Shown piece after piece: positions 42,208 to 51,583 of a DNA stretch of 64,000 bases. Both the position numbers and the translations under genes were made by a program. The notes beneath the pieces are model-generated. The model was not told the origin of the DNA. It did not search any database and saw only the letters and a program-made list of their open reading frames with translations. Position 1 is the stretch's first letter. Every line of letters starts with the position of its first letter. This DNA is from an uncultured Dorea sp. (GTDB taxonomy: Bacteria > Bacillota > Clostridia > Lachnospirales > Lachnospiraceae). The DNA lies in NCBI GenBank assembly GCA_948602995.1, contig CAPEBR010000013.1, forward strand, positions 1 to 64,000, in the 5' to 3' direction.

Positions 42208-43541
42208 TCTGTATCTCCTGTTAATAAGCCGTCATACCCCATTATATCGTGATCTGTAATCAGACCGTCCCGCATCATGTATTCCAGTGACATGAGGATT
42301 CCAAGCTTTGCGTGATGCCATGTAAGCCCCCCCTGGAAATATACTGCATAGGGCGGCCTGACCGGTCCGTCTGCACTTAATTCAATGGAGGAGCCCTGTA
42401 CAAACGCCCCCGCTGCCATGATCACATCACTGTCATAGCCCGGCATTGCCCACGGCTCTGGTATGACATAGGAATCCACCGGAGCCGCAGCCTGGATTCC
42501 CCTGCAGAAGGCAATCACTCCTTCTGGCGTACCAAGTTCCACTGCCTGAATAATATCATGCCGGCTCTCCCTGCTGTCCGGAACCACCTTATACCCAAGT
42601 CTCTCATATATATTTGCGGCAAAGACAGCGCCTTTTAGGGCTCCGGCTGCCACCCCGGGAGCCAGAAACAGCCCCTGGTAAAAAGACTGCATCACGCCGA
42701 GAGATGCACCTACTTCTCTCCCGAGCCCCGGCGAGGTAAGACGGTATCCACACAGGTCAATCAGTTCTTTTCTGCCTGCAATATATCCACCGATAGGGGC
42801 GAGTCCGCCTCCTGGATTTTTAATGAGAGATCCAACTACCAGATCTGCTCCCACATCACTGGGTTCTAGTGTCTCAACAAATTCTCCGTAGCAGTTATCC
42901 ACCATACAGATTACATCTGGTTTTATCTTTTTTACAAACGCAATCAGTTCCCCGATCTGGCTGACAGAAAAGGTTGGTCTTGTAAGATACCCTTTGGACC
43001 GCTGGATTGTGATCAGCTTCGTATTTGGACGGACCGCCTTTTCAATGGCATCATAATCAAAAGTTCCGTCAGGAAGGAGCTCCACCTGGGAATAGGTAAT
43101 TCCATACTCTGCAAGAGACCCCTTTGACGGACGGATGCCGATTACCTCCTCAAGTGTATCATATGGCTTTCCTGCCGGAGATAAAAGCTCATCCCCTGGT
43201 CTTAAAACTGCGCCAAGCGCAAGTGCGAGCGCGTGTGTGCCGCAGGTAATCTGCGGTCTTACCAGTGCACTCTCTGTATGAAAAACAGATGCATAGACCT
43301 CTTCAAGTGTGTCTCTTCCCAGGTCATTGTAACCATACCCGCTGGCATAATAATGAAGGCAGTTCTCATTGACCTGGCTCTTCTGCATAGCCTGGATCAC
43401 CTTTAGCTGATTGTATTCTGCAGTCTGGTCAATCTCCTCAAACCGCTCCCTCAGGCTGTCAAGAATTCTGTCCCCAAAATGAGATACCTCATCCCGGATT
43501 CCCAGTTCTTTATAAAGTTCCGTAAGCTTAGTTTTCTTCAT
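42204..43541 (-). CDS. PLP-dependent COG4100 (methionine gamma-lyase-like) protein
   Basis: The 445-residue fold-type I PLP protein has QITCGTHALALALGAVLRPGD (cofactor-binding turn), VDNCYGEF and SLIKNPGGG, where the lysine is the PLP Schiff base. COG4100 was named for an aluminium-resistance or C-S lyase relation, but the substrate is unproven. The ATG at 43541 follows TGGAGG. Its start overlaps the stop of the upstream small gene by one base (TAATG), so it is translationally coupled to it. Confidence 0.87.
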   Translation of the reverse strand: MKKTKLTELYKELGIRDEVSHFGDRILDSLRERFEEIDQTAEYNQLKVIQAMQKSQVNENCLHYYASGYGYNDLGRDTLEEVYASVFHTESALVRPQITCGTHALALALGAVLRPGDELLSPAGKPYDTLEEVIGIRPSKGSLAEYGITYSQVELLPDGTFDYDAIEKAVRPNTKLITIQRSKGYLTRPTFSVSQIGELIAFVKKIKPDVICMVDNCYGEFVETLEPSDVGADLVVGSLIKNPGGGLAPIGGYIAGRKELIDLCGYRLTSPGLGREVGASLGVMQSFYQGLFLAPGVAAGALKGAVFAANIYERLGYKVVPDSRESRHDIIQAVELGTPEGVIAFCRGIQAAAPVDSYVIPEPWAMPGYDSDVIMAAGAFVQGSSIELSADGPVRPPYAVYFQGGLTWHHAKLGILMSLEYMMRDGLITDHDIMGYDGLLTGDTE

Positions 43542-43837
43542 TACATTGCCTCCATAACCTTTGTCTTCATCTGTGCACATTTTGCATCAAATTCCGGATT
43601 AAATAAAGGAATTTCAAGCAGGATATCTGCTGCCTCTCGGTAACGCTTCATATCATAGAGAAGCGCTGCCCGGTTCAGCTCATAAAAATAATACTCTCCT
43701 TCCTTTTTAATCAAAGGCTCCAGCCTCTCTAATTCCCTGTATGTCATCTCCGCATTCTGACTGGTGGAATAGACCTCCATCAGTGTATTCATCTTCTTTA
43801 GAAACTTTGATCTTCCGAAAAATCTCCTTCGTAACAT
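43541..43837 (-). CDS. Small TPR-like helical protein
   Basis: The 98-residue protein has a basic N-terminus (MLRRRFFGRSKFLKK) and helix-turn-helix pairs with Y-x-x-x-x-R-A-A-L-L-Y-D-M-K-R-Y-x-E-A, resembling a TPR unit. No family is recognised with certainty. It overlaps the PLP gene start by one base and follows the miaA end after a repeat-filled gap, so it is probably the first gene of the COG4100 operon. Confidence 0.65.
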   Translation of the reverse strand: MLRRRFFGRSKFLKKMNTLMEVYSTSQNAEMTYRELERLEPLIKKEGEYYFYELNRAALLYDMKRYREAADILLEIPLFNPEFDAKCAQMKTKVMEAM

Positions 43838-43865
43838 AATACTCCCTCCAAATGCAACTGCTTAG

Positions 43866-43945
43866 TACAATCATTTTCTTACGGTCTGCGCAGTCAATTC
43901 CCTCGCTTCGCCGGGGCAGGCCCTGCGAAGATCTGCTGAATAGCT
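43866..43945. repeat. Degenerate family-2 element overlapping the miaA 3' end
   Basis: AATCATTTTCTTACGG (43869-43884) and a decayed hairpin TCTGCGCAG match the family-2 core. The following CGCTTCGCCGGGGCAG and AGATCTGCTGAATAGCT repeat with small changes at 28467-28499. The repeat covers the miaA stop codon (43894) and supplies its last codons. Confidence 0.55.
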
Positions 43946-44862
43946 GCCAGCATTGTACTTAACAGCCTCTTCTCATCATAATCACAGTCCCGCCAGTCAA
44001 TCCAGACAACGTCCTTCTCCCGCCTGAACCATGTAAGCTGTCTTTTGGCAAAATGCCTGGTATCCCGTTTGATTCTGTACACAGCCTCATCGAGGCTCAT
44101 TTGCCCGTTAAGATATGCAAGTATCTCCTTATAACCCAGTCCCTGCATGGAGACATTCTCAGATGTATACCCCTTATTTTTCAGTGCCAGAACCTCATCT
44201 ACAAGTCCCTGCTCCATCATCTGATCTACTCTCAGGTTAATTCTGTCATAGAGCCGTTCCCGCTCATCCGTTAATACAAAATATACAAACCGGTACGGCG
44301 GACTCTTTTGTTTCTCCTTTTCATTATGCTCGGAAATCCTCTGGCCGGTCTTGCCATAATATTCAAGCGCCCGGATGACCCTTTTCACATTATTTGCATG
44401 AATCTGTCCGGCAGATACAGGATCCACTGCCCGGAGTCTTTCATGCAGTGCCTCTGCTCCCCTCAGGTCTGCATATGCCGAAAGTTCTCTTCTAAGCTTC
44501 GTGTCCCCGTCATTGTCCGTAAAATCAATGTCATAGAGCAGCGCCTGTATATAGAAGCCTGTGCCGCCCACAACAATGGGGATGTGGCCGTTTGCATAGA
44601 TCCGGTTCATCGCTTTTTTTGCCATCTGCTGGAAGCGTACCACATGAAATTCCTCAGAAGGCTCCAGTTCATCAATCAGATAGTGGGGAATGCCCTCCAT
44701 CTCCTCTGGGCGTATCTTGGCCGAACCGATGTCCATATGCTTATAGATCTGCATGGAATCTGCAGATATAATCTCGCCGCCTACAGCCCTCGCAAGCCTG
44801 ATCGAGGCTTTTGTCTTTCCAGAAGCCGTAGGTCCGGTCAGAATAATCAGTGGTTTTTTCAT
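43894..44862 (-). CDS. miaA: tRNA dimethylallyltransferase
   Basis: The 322-residue enzyme transfers a dimethylallyl group to A37 of tRNAs reading UNN codons. It has the P-loop ILTGPTASGKT (6-16), SADSMQIYKHMDIGSAK (key D-S and G-T/S-A-K) and the C-terminal TRHFAKRQLTWFRR. MiaB, the next enzyme of the pathway, is encoded at 51774. The last residues AGPAPAKRGN are encoded by repeat DNA and look non-native. The gene begins 2 bases after mutL. Confidence 0.95.
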   Translation of the reverse strand: MKKPLIILTGPTASGKTKASIRLARAVGGEIISADSMQIYKHMDIGSAKIRPEEMEGIPHYLIDELEPSEEFHVVRFQQMAKKAMNRIYANGHIPIVVGGTGFYIQALLYDIDFTDNDGDTKLRRELSAYADLRGAEALHERLRAVDPVSAGQIHANNVKRVIRALEYYGKTGQRISEHNEKEKQKSPPYRFVYFVLTDERERLYDRINLRVDQMMEQGLVDEVLALKNKGYTSENVSMQGLGYKEILAYLNGQMSLDEAVYRIKRDTRHFAKRQLTWFRREKDVVWIDWRDCDYDEKRLLSTMLAAIQQIFAGPAPAKRGN

Positions 44863-44864
44863 AA

Positions 44865-46874
44865 TTATACAATCCTTTTAAACTTTTTTTCAAGCTCTTT
44901 TTTCGACATAGCAATAATGGTAGGTCTTCCATGTGGACAGTGGTAGGGATTGTCCAGTGTCAGAAGCTCTCCGATCAGCGTATCCACTTCTGCCGCCGAA
45001 AGTCTCATATTTCCCTTTACAGCCGCCTTGCAGGACATGGAAGCAATCCTTTCATCAATCAGATCTGCAGAAATATTCCGGCTGACATCCACAGACAGCT
45101 GATCCAGCATTTCCAGCAAAAGCTCTTTTTTTGCAATACTGAACAAATTGTCCGGCACAGCACGTACCGCATAGGAATCCTGTCCGAATTCCTCGAATTC
45201 AAAGCCAATACCAGTAAAGCGTTCCATGTAGTTATCAAGAAGCTCCCTTTCCTGCATCGTAAGCTCCAGCACAATGGGAGGACTGATCATCTGAGAGGTA
45301 AACTCTCTTGTCTTCATCCCTTTTAGTGTCTTTTCATAAAGTATGCGCTCATGTGCCGCATGCTGATCAATGATGTACAGACTATCATGATACTCCACAA
45401 GCCAGTAAGTGTCAAATATTTGTCCGATGATTTTATGTTCTGGTACTGCCCCGGGTTCTAACAGCTTATCCTCAAAAAGATTAAGCTGCTCTGGCTCTTT
45501 TACAGAATCCTCCTCTTCCCGGGACTTTTCTGTATGACTGGCTGAATAAACAACTGCTTCCCGAATCCGGTCTGCCTGTATCCCGGGGCGGTATAGTTCT
45601 GATCTTCCTCTCACTTCCGCCGACGAGTTCTGTTCATGATAAGACCGGACCCGCTTTTTCATCTTATCCATGAAGTAATCCAGGTCATGCTCCGCAGGCT
45701 GCTCTGGTTCTGGCGTACGAAGTCCCCCTTTTGCCTTTTTCAGCAATATCTTCTGCTTTCGGGAATCCTGCTCCTGTCTTTCATCCTTCCCTGGTCTTCC
45801 TCCTTTTTCCGGATTCTCTCTCTTTGCATTTTTTTCCGCCCGGCTTCCGCCTGAAACAGGATCCAGTGTAATATGAGGTATCAGCTCCTCTGCGTGAAGC
45901 CCTGTACTGACAGCTTCATACAGTACATTATAAACCTCCTGCTGGTTATGAAAGCGTACCTCCATCTTTGACGGATGGACATTTACGTCCACATGCTCCC
46001 CGTCAAGCCCGATATGAAGCACCACGAAAGGATATTTATGCTGCATGGAAAAATCCTTATAGGCATCCTCGACCGCCCTGGTGATTATATTGCTCTTAAT
46101 ATATCTTCCGCTGACAAAATAATTTTCAAAATTCCGGTTTCCCCTGGAGATTACCGGCTTTCCCAGGAATCCCGTAACATGGATTCCGTTTTTTTCAAAA
46201 TCAAGCTCCAGAAGGTTTGCTGCCGCCTCTCGTCCATATACATGATAGATCACATCCCTGACACTTCCATTCCCGGATGTATGAAGCTTTGGCTGCCCAT
46301 TATTAATAAAACGGAAGGATATTTCCGGATGGGACAGGGCAATCCGGGTCATCAGATCCCCTACATGACTGGCTTCTGTCATGGCTGTCTTTAAAAATTT
46401 TTTCCGCGCCGGTATATTATAAAAAAGCTGCCGGATCAGAAATGTGGTTCCCTCCGGCGCGCCCGTCTCCTCAATATCCTCTTCCTTCCCGCCTGCAATA
46501 CGGTATCTTGTACCGAATTCTTCTTCCCGTGTCTTCGTGATCAGCTCCACCTGGGACACTGCCGCAATACTCGAAAGGGCCTCTCCACGGAAGCCCAGGG
46601 AAGCAATGCGAAACAGATCCTCCGCTGAACGGATCTTGCTGGTTGAATGTCTTAAGAATGCTGCCCTTACATCCTCCCCTGCAATCCCGCAGCCATTATC
46701 AGCGATTCTCATCAGGGAGATTCCGCCTTCCTTAATCTCCACAGTCACAGCCGTAGCACCTGCGTCAATTGCGTTCTCCGTCAGCTCCTTGATAACGGAT
46801 GCCGGACGTTCAATCACCTCTCCTGCAGCGATCTTATCAATCGTTACCTGGTCCAGTACTTGTATTTTTCCCAT
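44865..46874 (-). CDS. mutL: DNA mismatch repair protein MutL (endonuclease type)
   Basis: The 669-residue protein has the N-terminal GHKL ATPase (NAIDAG, DNGCGI, TSKI, GFRGEAL) and a C-terminal dimerisation domain with DQHAAHERILYE, the DQHA(X)2E(X)4E metal-binding nicking motif found in organisms without MutH. A charged linker (about 340-450) joins them. The ATG at 46874 follows AGGTGG, 2 bases after mutS; an upstream GTG overlaps mutS. Order mutS-mutL-miaA is conserved. Confidence 0.95.
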   Translation of the reverse strand: MGKIQVLDQVTIDKIAAGEVIERPASVIKELTENAIDAGATAVTVEIKEGGISLMRIADNGCGIAGEDVRAAFLRHSTSKIRSAEDLFRIASLGFRGEALSSIAAVSQVELITKTREEEFGTRYRIAGGKEEDIEETGAPEGTTFLIRQLFYNIPARKKFLKTAMTEASHVGDLMTRIALSHPEISFRFINNGQPKLHTSGNGSVRDVIYHVYGREAAANLLELDFEKNGIHVTGFLGKPVISRGNRNFENYFVSGRYIKSNIITRAVEDAYKDFSMQHKYPFVVLHIGLDGEHVDVNVHPSKMEVRFHNQQEVYNVLYEAVSTGLHAEELIPHITLDPVSGGSRAEKNAKRENPEKGGRPGKDERQEQDSRKQKILLKKAKGGLRTPEPEQPAEHDLDYFMDKMKKRVRSYHEQNSSAEVRGRSELYRPGIQADRIREAVVYSASHTEKSREEEDSVKEPEQLNLFEDKLLEPGAVPEHKIIGQIFDTYWLVEYHDSLYIIDQHAAHERILYEKTLKGMKTREFTSQMISPPIVLELTMQERELLDNYMERFTGIGFEFEEFGQDSYAVRAVPDNLFSIAKKELLLEMLDQLSVDVSRNISADLIDERIASMSCKAAVKGNMRLSAAEVDTLIGELLTLDNPYHCPHGRPTIIAMSKKELEKKFKRIV

Positions 46875-46876
46875 CT

Positions 46877-49522
46877 CTACCACCTGTTTTTCAGCTTATT
46901 CTGAAGCTGGTATAATGTATTCAATGCATCAATCGGCGTCAGATTGCTGACATCAAGGTTCTTAATCTCCTCCAGTACATCATCATCCTTCACTGTATCA
47001 AACAACGACATCTGCGCCAGGTCTACCTCATCATATTTTTTCGTATTAAGTTTCGGAGTATGCCCCTGTACCGCAATGTCTTTAATCCGGCCCGTAATAT
47101 CAGTCTGAACCAGTTCCTCCACGATCTCCTTTGCACGGCTGATTACCGTATCCGGGACGCCGGCAAGCCTTGCCACCTGAATTCCGTAGCTCTTATCAGC
47201 ACCGCCTTTGACGATTTTTCTGAGGAAAATAATATCATCCCCCTTTTCTTTCACGGCGATGCAGTAGTTATTTACACCTTCAATCTTTCCTTCCAGCTCT
47301 GTAAGCTCATGATAATGAGTGGCAAATAAAGTCTTTGCCCCCAGAAGTCTGCTGTTGCTGATATGCTCAATTACTGCCCAGGCAATACTGAGACCGTCAA
47401 AGGTACTGGTACCCCGGCCGATCTCGTCAAGAATCAGAAGACTTTTATTCGTTGCATTCCGCAGAATATTGGCAACCTCCGTCATCTCTACCATAAAGGT
47501 ACTCTGACCGCTTGCCAGGTCATCTGACGCACCTACTCTTGTAAAAATCCGGTCTACCAGTCCGATATCCGCTTTTCCTGCCGGAACAAAGGAACCGGTC
47601 TGCGCCATCAGGACAATCAGTGCTGTCTGTCTCATATAAGTTGATTTTCCCGCCATATTGGGACCTGTAATAATTGAGATCCGGTTTTTCCTGTCATTCA
47701 GATAGGTGTCATTCGAAATAAACATATCATTCGGAATCATCCGTTCCACAACCGGATGACGGCCGTCCTGGACATCAATAACCCCCTTCTCATTTAGCTT
47801 CGGACGGACATAGTTATTCTGCTCTGCCACCAGGGCAAGAGAGGCAAACGTGTCAATCTGTGCCACAGCCTTCGCCGTTTTCTGTATCCGCACAACATCC
47901 CTGGCAATACGGCTTCTGATCTCACAGTACAGCTCATATTCCAGGGAGTACAGCTTATCCTCAGCGCCAAGAATCGTATCCTCTAATTCCTTCAGCTCTG
48001 GAATAATATATCGCTCTGCGTTAGCCAGAGTCTGTTTCCTTGTATAATAATCCGGCACCATATTTTTGAAAGAATTAGTAACCTCCAGATAGTAACCGAA
48101 TACCTTATTATATTTAATCCTGAGATTCTTTATCCCGGTTTTTTCCCGCTCCTCGTCCTCCAGCCTGGCAATCCAGTCTTTTCCGTTGGACTTTGCCATC
48201 CGGAGCTTATCGACCTCTTCATTATAGCCGTCCCTGATGATGCCGCCGTCCCTCATGGCAATAGGAGGCTCCTCCTTAATAGAGGTCTGCACCAGGCCGC
48301 AGAGATCATCCAGTGTGTCCAGTCCTTCATATATTTCCTTTAAAAGAGGGCTTTTCATCTCGCTTAATATGTACTTGATGTGGGGCAGCATGGAGAGTGA
48401 GCTCTGAAAGGCGATCAGATCTCTTGGATTTGCTGTCTGATATGTTATCCTGCTGACCAGACGTTCCAGATCATAGACCGGTGACAGATATTCCCGGATC
48501 TCCTCTCTTGATATGGCATTTTGCAGAAGTTCTTCAACCGCATCCAGTCTTCGCTCAATCTCTGACTTATGAATCAGGGGCTGCTCAATATTTTTCCTGA
48601 GATTCCTGGCCCCCATGGCTGTCTTTGTCTTATCCAGCACCCACAGAAGCGAACCTCTCTTCTGCTTCTCCCGAAGCGTCTCACAAAGCTCCAGATTCCG
48701 CCTTGTAGAACTGTCAAGCAGCATATACTTTCCCGTTGCATAGGGTGTAAGCCTTGACATATGGGAAAGAGAGGTCTTCTGTGTCTCCTTCAGGTATATC
48801 AGAAGCGCCCCTGATGCAATCACTCCGCAGTCATAATCCGAAATTCCAAGCCCTTCCATAGAGCTTACCTGAAAATGCTCTTTTAGTGTCTGTGTGCAGA
48901 TGGCATCATCAAAATACCATGCATCCAGCGAGTAAATCGTAACTCCCAGCCTGTCCTTTAAATCATCAATGTCCATGCCGCTCATATAGAATGCTTCGTT
49001 ACATATCAGCTCTGACGGCATAAACTTATAAATTTCATCAAAAAGCTTCCCGGCATTTTCAATCTCCGTTACAAAATAATCCCCTGTCGTGACATCCGCA
49101 ACTGACATTCCGAAGCGGTCTGCAATATATGCCACACACATAATATAATTATTCCGTGATTCATCCAGGGCCTGCATATCAAGATTCGTCCCCGGTGTAG
49201 CCACACGGACTACCTCACGCCTTACAATCCCTCTTGCATTAGACGGCTCCTCCATCTGCTCACAGATTGCCACCTTGTATCCTTTGGAAACCAGCCGGTT
49301 CAGATATCCGTCCACAGAATGAAAAGGCACGCCGCACATGGGCGCCCTTTCCTCTAATCCACAATTTTTCCCGGTTAAAGTAATATCAAGCTCCTTTGAT
49401 GCCGTAATCGCATCATCAAAGAACATCTCATAAAAATCACCCAGCCTGTAAAATAAAATGCAGTCCTTATATTCCTCTTTGGTCTTCATGTACTGCTGCA
49501 TCATTGGTGTTAACTCAGCCAC
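46877..49522 (-). CDS. mutS: DNA mismatch repair protein MutS
   Basis: The 881-residue protein has the mismatch-contacting F30-Y-E32 (GDFYEMF), a lever/clamp region, Walker A GPNMAGKST (about 618), Walker B LLILDEIGRGTSTFDG and the C-terminal helix-turn-helix. It recognises base mismatches and recruits MutL, encoded next. GTG start after AGAGGAGAAAAACT; a good promoter lies upstream at 49570-49598. Confidence 0.96.
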   Translation of the reverse strand: MAELTPMMQQYMKTKEEYKDCILFYRLGDFYEMFFDDAITASKELDITLTGKNCGLEERAPMCGVPFHSVDGYLNRLVSKGYKVAICEQMEEPSNARGIVRREVVRVATPGTNLDMQALDESRNNYIMCVAYIADRFGMSVADVTTGDYFVTEIENAGKLFDEIYKFMPSELICNEAFYMSGMDIDDLKDRLGVTIYSLDAWYFDDAICTQTLKEHFQVSSMEGLGISDYDCGVIASGALLIYLKETQKTSLSHMSRLTPYATGKYMLLDSSTRRNLELCETLREKQKRGSLLWVLDKTKTAMGARNLRKNIEQPLIHKSEIERRLDAVEELLQNAISREEIREYLSPVYDLERLVSRITYQTANPRDLIAFQSSLSMLPHIKYILSEMKSPLLKEIYEGLDTLDDLCGLVQTSIKEEPPIAMRDGGIIRDGYNEEVDKLRMAKSNGKDWIARLEDEEREKTGIKNLRIKYNKVFGYYLEVTNSFKNMVPDYYTRKQTLANAERYIIPELKELEDTILGAEDKLYSLEYELYCEIRSRIARDVVRIQKTAKAVAQIDTFASLALVAEQNNYVRPKLNEKGVIDVQDGRHPVVERMIPNDMFISNDTYLNDRKNRISIITGPNMAGKSTYMRQTALIVLMAQTGSFVPAGKADIGLVDRIFTRVGASDDLASGQSTFMVEMTEVANILRNATNKSLLILDEIGRGTSTFDGLSIAWAVIEHISNSRLLGAKTLFATHYHELTELEGKIEGVNNYCIAVKEKGDDIIFLRKIVKGGADKSYGIQVARLAGVPDTVISRAKEIVEELVQTDITGRIKDIAVQGHTPKLNTKKYDEVDLAQMSLFDTVKDDDVLEEIKNLDVSNLTPIDALNTLYQLQNKLKNRW

Positions 49523-49569
49523 AGTTTTTCTCCTCTTTTCTAATAACGTCAGCCCGTCAGACTGATTCC

Positions 49570-49598
49570 ATTATACCCATTCTTATTCCATATGACAA
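49570..49598 (-). promoter_or_regulatory. Promoter of the mutS-mutL-miaA operon
   Basis: On the minus strand TTGTCA (49593-49598), exactly 17 bp, TATAAT (49570-49575). Both hexamers are near consensus, and the predicted start lies about 40 bases before the mutS GTG. Confidence 0.75.
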
Positions 49599-49603
49599 TA
49601 CCC

Positions 49604-49652
49604 TTATTTCATGCCTGCATGAAATGCATAAGCTTTTGAAGTTTGTATCATT
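49604..49652. repeat. Family-3 gene-end repeat (minus orientation)
   Basis: Read on the minus strand, TGATACAAACTTCAAAAG then ATGC and the hairpin ATTTCATGC-AG-GCATGAAAT (49606-49625) repeats the arrangement after obgE at 13877. It begins with the stop codon TGA of the secreted HEETH protein and lies upstream of the mutS promoter. Confidence 0.6.
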
Positions 49653-50634
49653 TTACCAGCTTTCGGTGTATGGTCTGATACTTACTCTTTTTCATTTCCC
49701 TCTGGAGCTTCTTATAATCTTTCGTGTAGCGTCCGATTCCCTGGCCGTTCCTGCCGCGGTACAGCCATATATAATCACTTTTAATCTCCAGTGAGTATCC
49801 TTTTTTTGCGGACAGGACCCCTTTCATTTTTTTCAGATTTCTCTCATAATCCCGGATCAGCTTCGCATAACTGCTCTCAAGTTTCCGGTAGGCCTCACGG
49901 AATTTTTTATTATAAATGATTCCTCTGTACACATCTGGATAATGGGCTTTTGCATAGTACAGATAGTGCAGAATGTAATATTTGAATTCTGCATAGGCAA
50001 GCTTCCCGTTCTCGCACTCATTAATATAAATCTTCCACTCATCCCAGTCCGCCTTCTGCCTGACTAGATACGGGTACAGGGAAACATCCGTATTCATTCC
50101 TGCCCTGTAAGCCATAAATTCATTTAACAGGCCATATACTCCTTCTACATTCGATGAGAGATTCGAAACCGGCTTACCAATATAGGTATTAAAACGGAAC
50201 GTCCTGTATTTCCCCGGAACAGACTTTGCCATCTCTTTGGTGTTATATACCTTTGTATGCGGCACATACACGGTTTTCTTCTTTCCCACAAAATAGGCCC
50301 GTCCCCTTGTGTTCATATAAGAATAAAGGTAGCCATGGGTTTCTTCGTGGACAGCCGTACCCAGTCCGTCAAGAATCCGTCCCTGGTTAAACCAGGTAAG
50401 GACATTATCTCCCTTTGCAATCTGCTTTTTTAAGATATAGGCGCCGTCCCTGTCATACTGGTTCAGAACCTTTAATACATTGCTTTTTGTAACCCGGGCA
50501 TTCAGCCCCGGGGGCCTGGATGCTGCCTGTACCCTGGATGCCTCCCTGGGAGTTCCTGCAAAGATATGAAACAGCATAACAAAAATCAATAATCCTGCGA
50601 TAACCTTATTCTTCTTCAGCCTCTTCGACATCAT
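49648..50634 (-). CDS. Secreted protein with HEETH zinc-metallopeptidase-like motif
   Basis: The 328-residue protein has a classic signal peptide (basic n-region, VIAGLLIFVMLFHIFAG core, probable cut near VQA-AS at 37-38). The mature region contains H96-E-E-T-H100, an HExxH motif, and a candidate third ligand E172 in LLNEFMAY, 72 residues later. The rest is lysine- and tyrosine-rich. Family not recognised; a gluzincin-like protease is the best reading, but the motif alone is weak evidence. GAGGAGTGGTAT precedes two tandem ATGs. Confidence 0.6.
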   Translation of the reverse strand: MMSKRLKKNKVIAGLLIFVMLFHIFAGTPREASRVQAASRPPGLNARVTKSNVLKVLNQYDRDGAYILKKQIAKGDNVLTWFNQGRILDGLGTAVHEETHGYLYSYMNTRGRAYFVGKKKTVYVPHTKVYNTKEMAKSVPGKYRTFRFNTYIGKPVSNLSSNVEGVYGLLNEFMAYRAGMNTDVSLYPYLVRQKADWDEWKIYINECENGKLAYAEFKYYILHYLYYAKAHYPDVYRGIIYNKKFREAYRKLESSYAKLIRDYERNLKKMKGVLSAKKGYSLEIKSDYIWLYRGRNGQGIGRYTKDYKKLQREMKKSKYQTIHRKLVK

Positions 50635-50794
50635 ATACCACTCCTCTTTTCACGAAAACCATTTTCGCACCTGCTTGTTCCTATGCACTCTTTTGACCAT
50701 GATTCGGCAGATCTGCGCAGAAAGTGCGCAGACATCAGAAATCACGTATCCTGGCTGCAAGGCTAAACGGAATAATCCCTCCCTGCACAGTCTC

Positions 50795-50919
50795 TTATCT
50801 CTGTTCACAGGTTACCGCTTCTCCCTTTACCATACAGTTGCTGTATGTCTTCTCTCTTCAACCTCATGAAGTCTGTTGCATAAAGGGCAGTCCACATGGA
50901 TTTTCCTGACTAATTCCAT
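50795..50919 (-). pseudogene. Frameshifted zinc-ribbon (MqsA/YgiT-like) gene remnant
   Basis: An ATG at 50919 after GGAGAGGAGACTGAAGTG begins VDCPLCNRLHEVEERRH, with the C-P-x-C-N-x-x-H zinc-ribbon of YgiT/MqsA-type proteins. A stop follows after 30 codons, but the continuation VKGEAVTCEQR, as expected for this family, is read in another frame (50833-50795) and then stops. The rest of the gene is absent. It lies downstream of an intact double-palindrome operator. Recognition is from memory of the family pattern, without alignment. Confidence 0.5.
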
Positions 50920-50989
50920 CACTTCAGTCTCCTCTCCTTATGTATTAGAAATCCCGTAACGGTTCAGTCCCTTTACTTTTTATCCAACA

Positions 50990-51030
50990 CATCCTATCAA
51001 TTGATAGTATACCAATCAATTGATAGGATG
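50990..51030. promoter_or_regulatory. Double palindrome operator-like site
   Basis: CATCCTATCAATTGAT (50990-51005) and ATCAATTGATAGGATG (51015-51030) form a perfect 16-bp inverted repeat with a 9-base spacer. The first half contains the perfect 14-bp palindrome CTATCAATTGATAG and the second a 10-bp palindrome ATCAATTGAT, so two dimers could bind. It lies between the divergently decayed zinc-ribbon gene and the CmpB-like gene end. Confidence 0.75.
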
Positions 51031-51040
51031 TCAAGACGAA

Positions 51041-51457
51041 TCATAAAAAATGGTAATGCGGCTTTTCCTCACCATAAATCCAGTAAAGCAGATATCCGCC
51101 CAGCAGTATCCCCACTGCACACAGCCCTGAAAAGATCACAGCAAACTGAAGGCTGATCTGCCCAAAAATCTGAAAAGGCAGGCCGCTGTAATCCCATACT
51201 CCCAGCCGCAGCCACTTATTCACGATAATCCCGGTGATAAACTCCATGCTTGTCACGAAGATACTGCACCGCAGGATCTGCCTCCACAGAGGATCCTCCC
51301 AGCGGACCATCCTTCCCTGTACAGTAAAGAATACCAGACAGAGTCCTCCCAGTAAAAACATTGTCCAGTGTGAAAATCCCCGAAATATAATTTCAAATCC
51401 ATAATACAAAGCTCCCCCCAGAGTCCCTAGAAATAAATACTCACTTAATTTTTTCAT
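51041..51457 (-). CDS. CmpB-type putative ABC-transporter permease-like membrane protein
   Basis: The 138-residue protein has about four hydrophobic helices and the PF06541 (ABC_trans_CmpB) pattern: EYLFLGTLGGALYYGFEI, SMEFITGIIVNKWLRLGVWDYS (key E-x-x-T-G and W-D-Y-S) and LPFQIFGQISLQ. The family is annotated as transporter-like but is usually solitary with unknown function. The ATG at 51457 follows GAGGACATTTTTTG; a TTG precedes it. Confidence 0.82.
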   Translation of the reverse strand: MKKLSEYLFLGTLGGALYYGFEIIFRGFSHWTMFLLGGLCLVFFTVQGRMVRWEDPLWRQILRCSIFVTSMEFITGIIVNKWLRLGVWDYSGLPFQIFGQISLQFAVIFSGLCAVGILLGGYLLYWIYGEEKPHYHFL

Positions 51458-51583
51458 CAAAAAATGTCCTCACCAGTGTTTTATACAGATAAGCTTATGC
51501 TGTAACCGTTCCCGGCCTCTTCAAAGCGATCTCTTATCTCACATCATAGTTTGGACATTTTTTCATATTTTGATACAGGCGTC

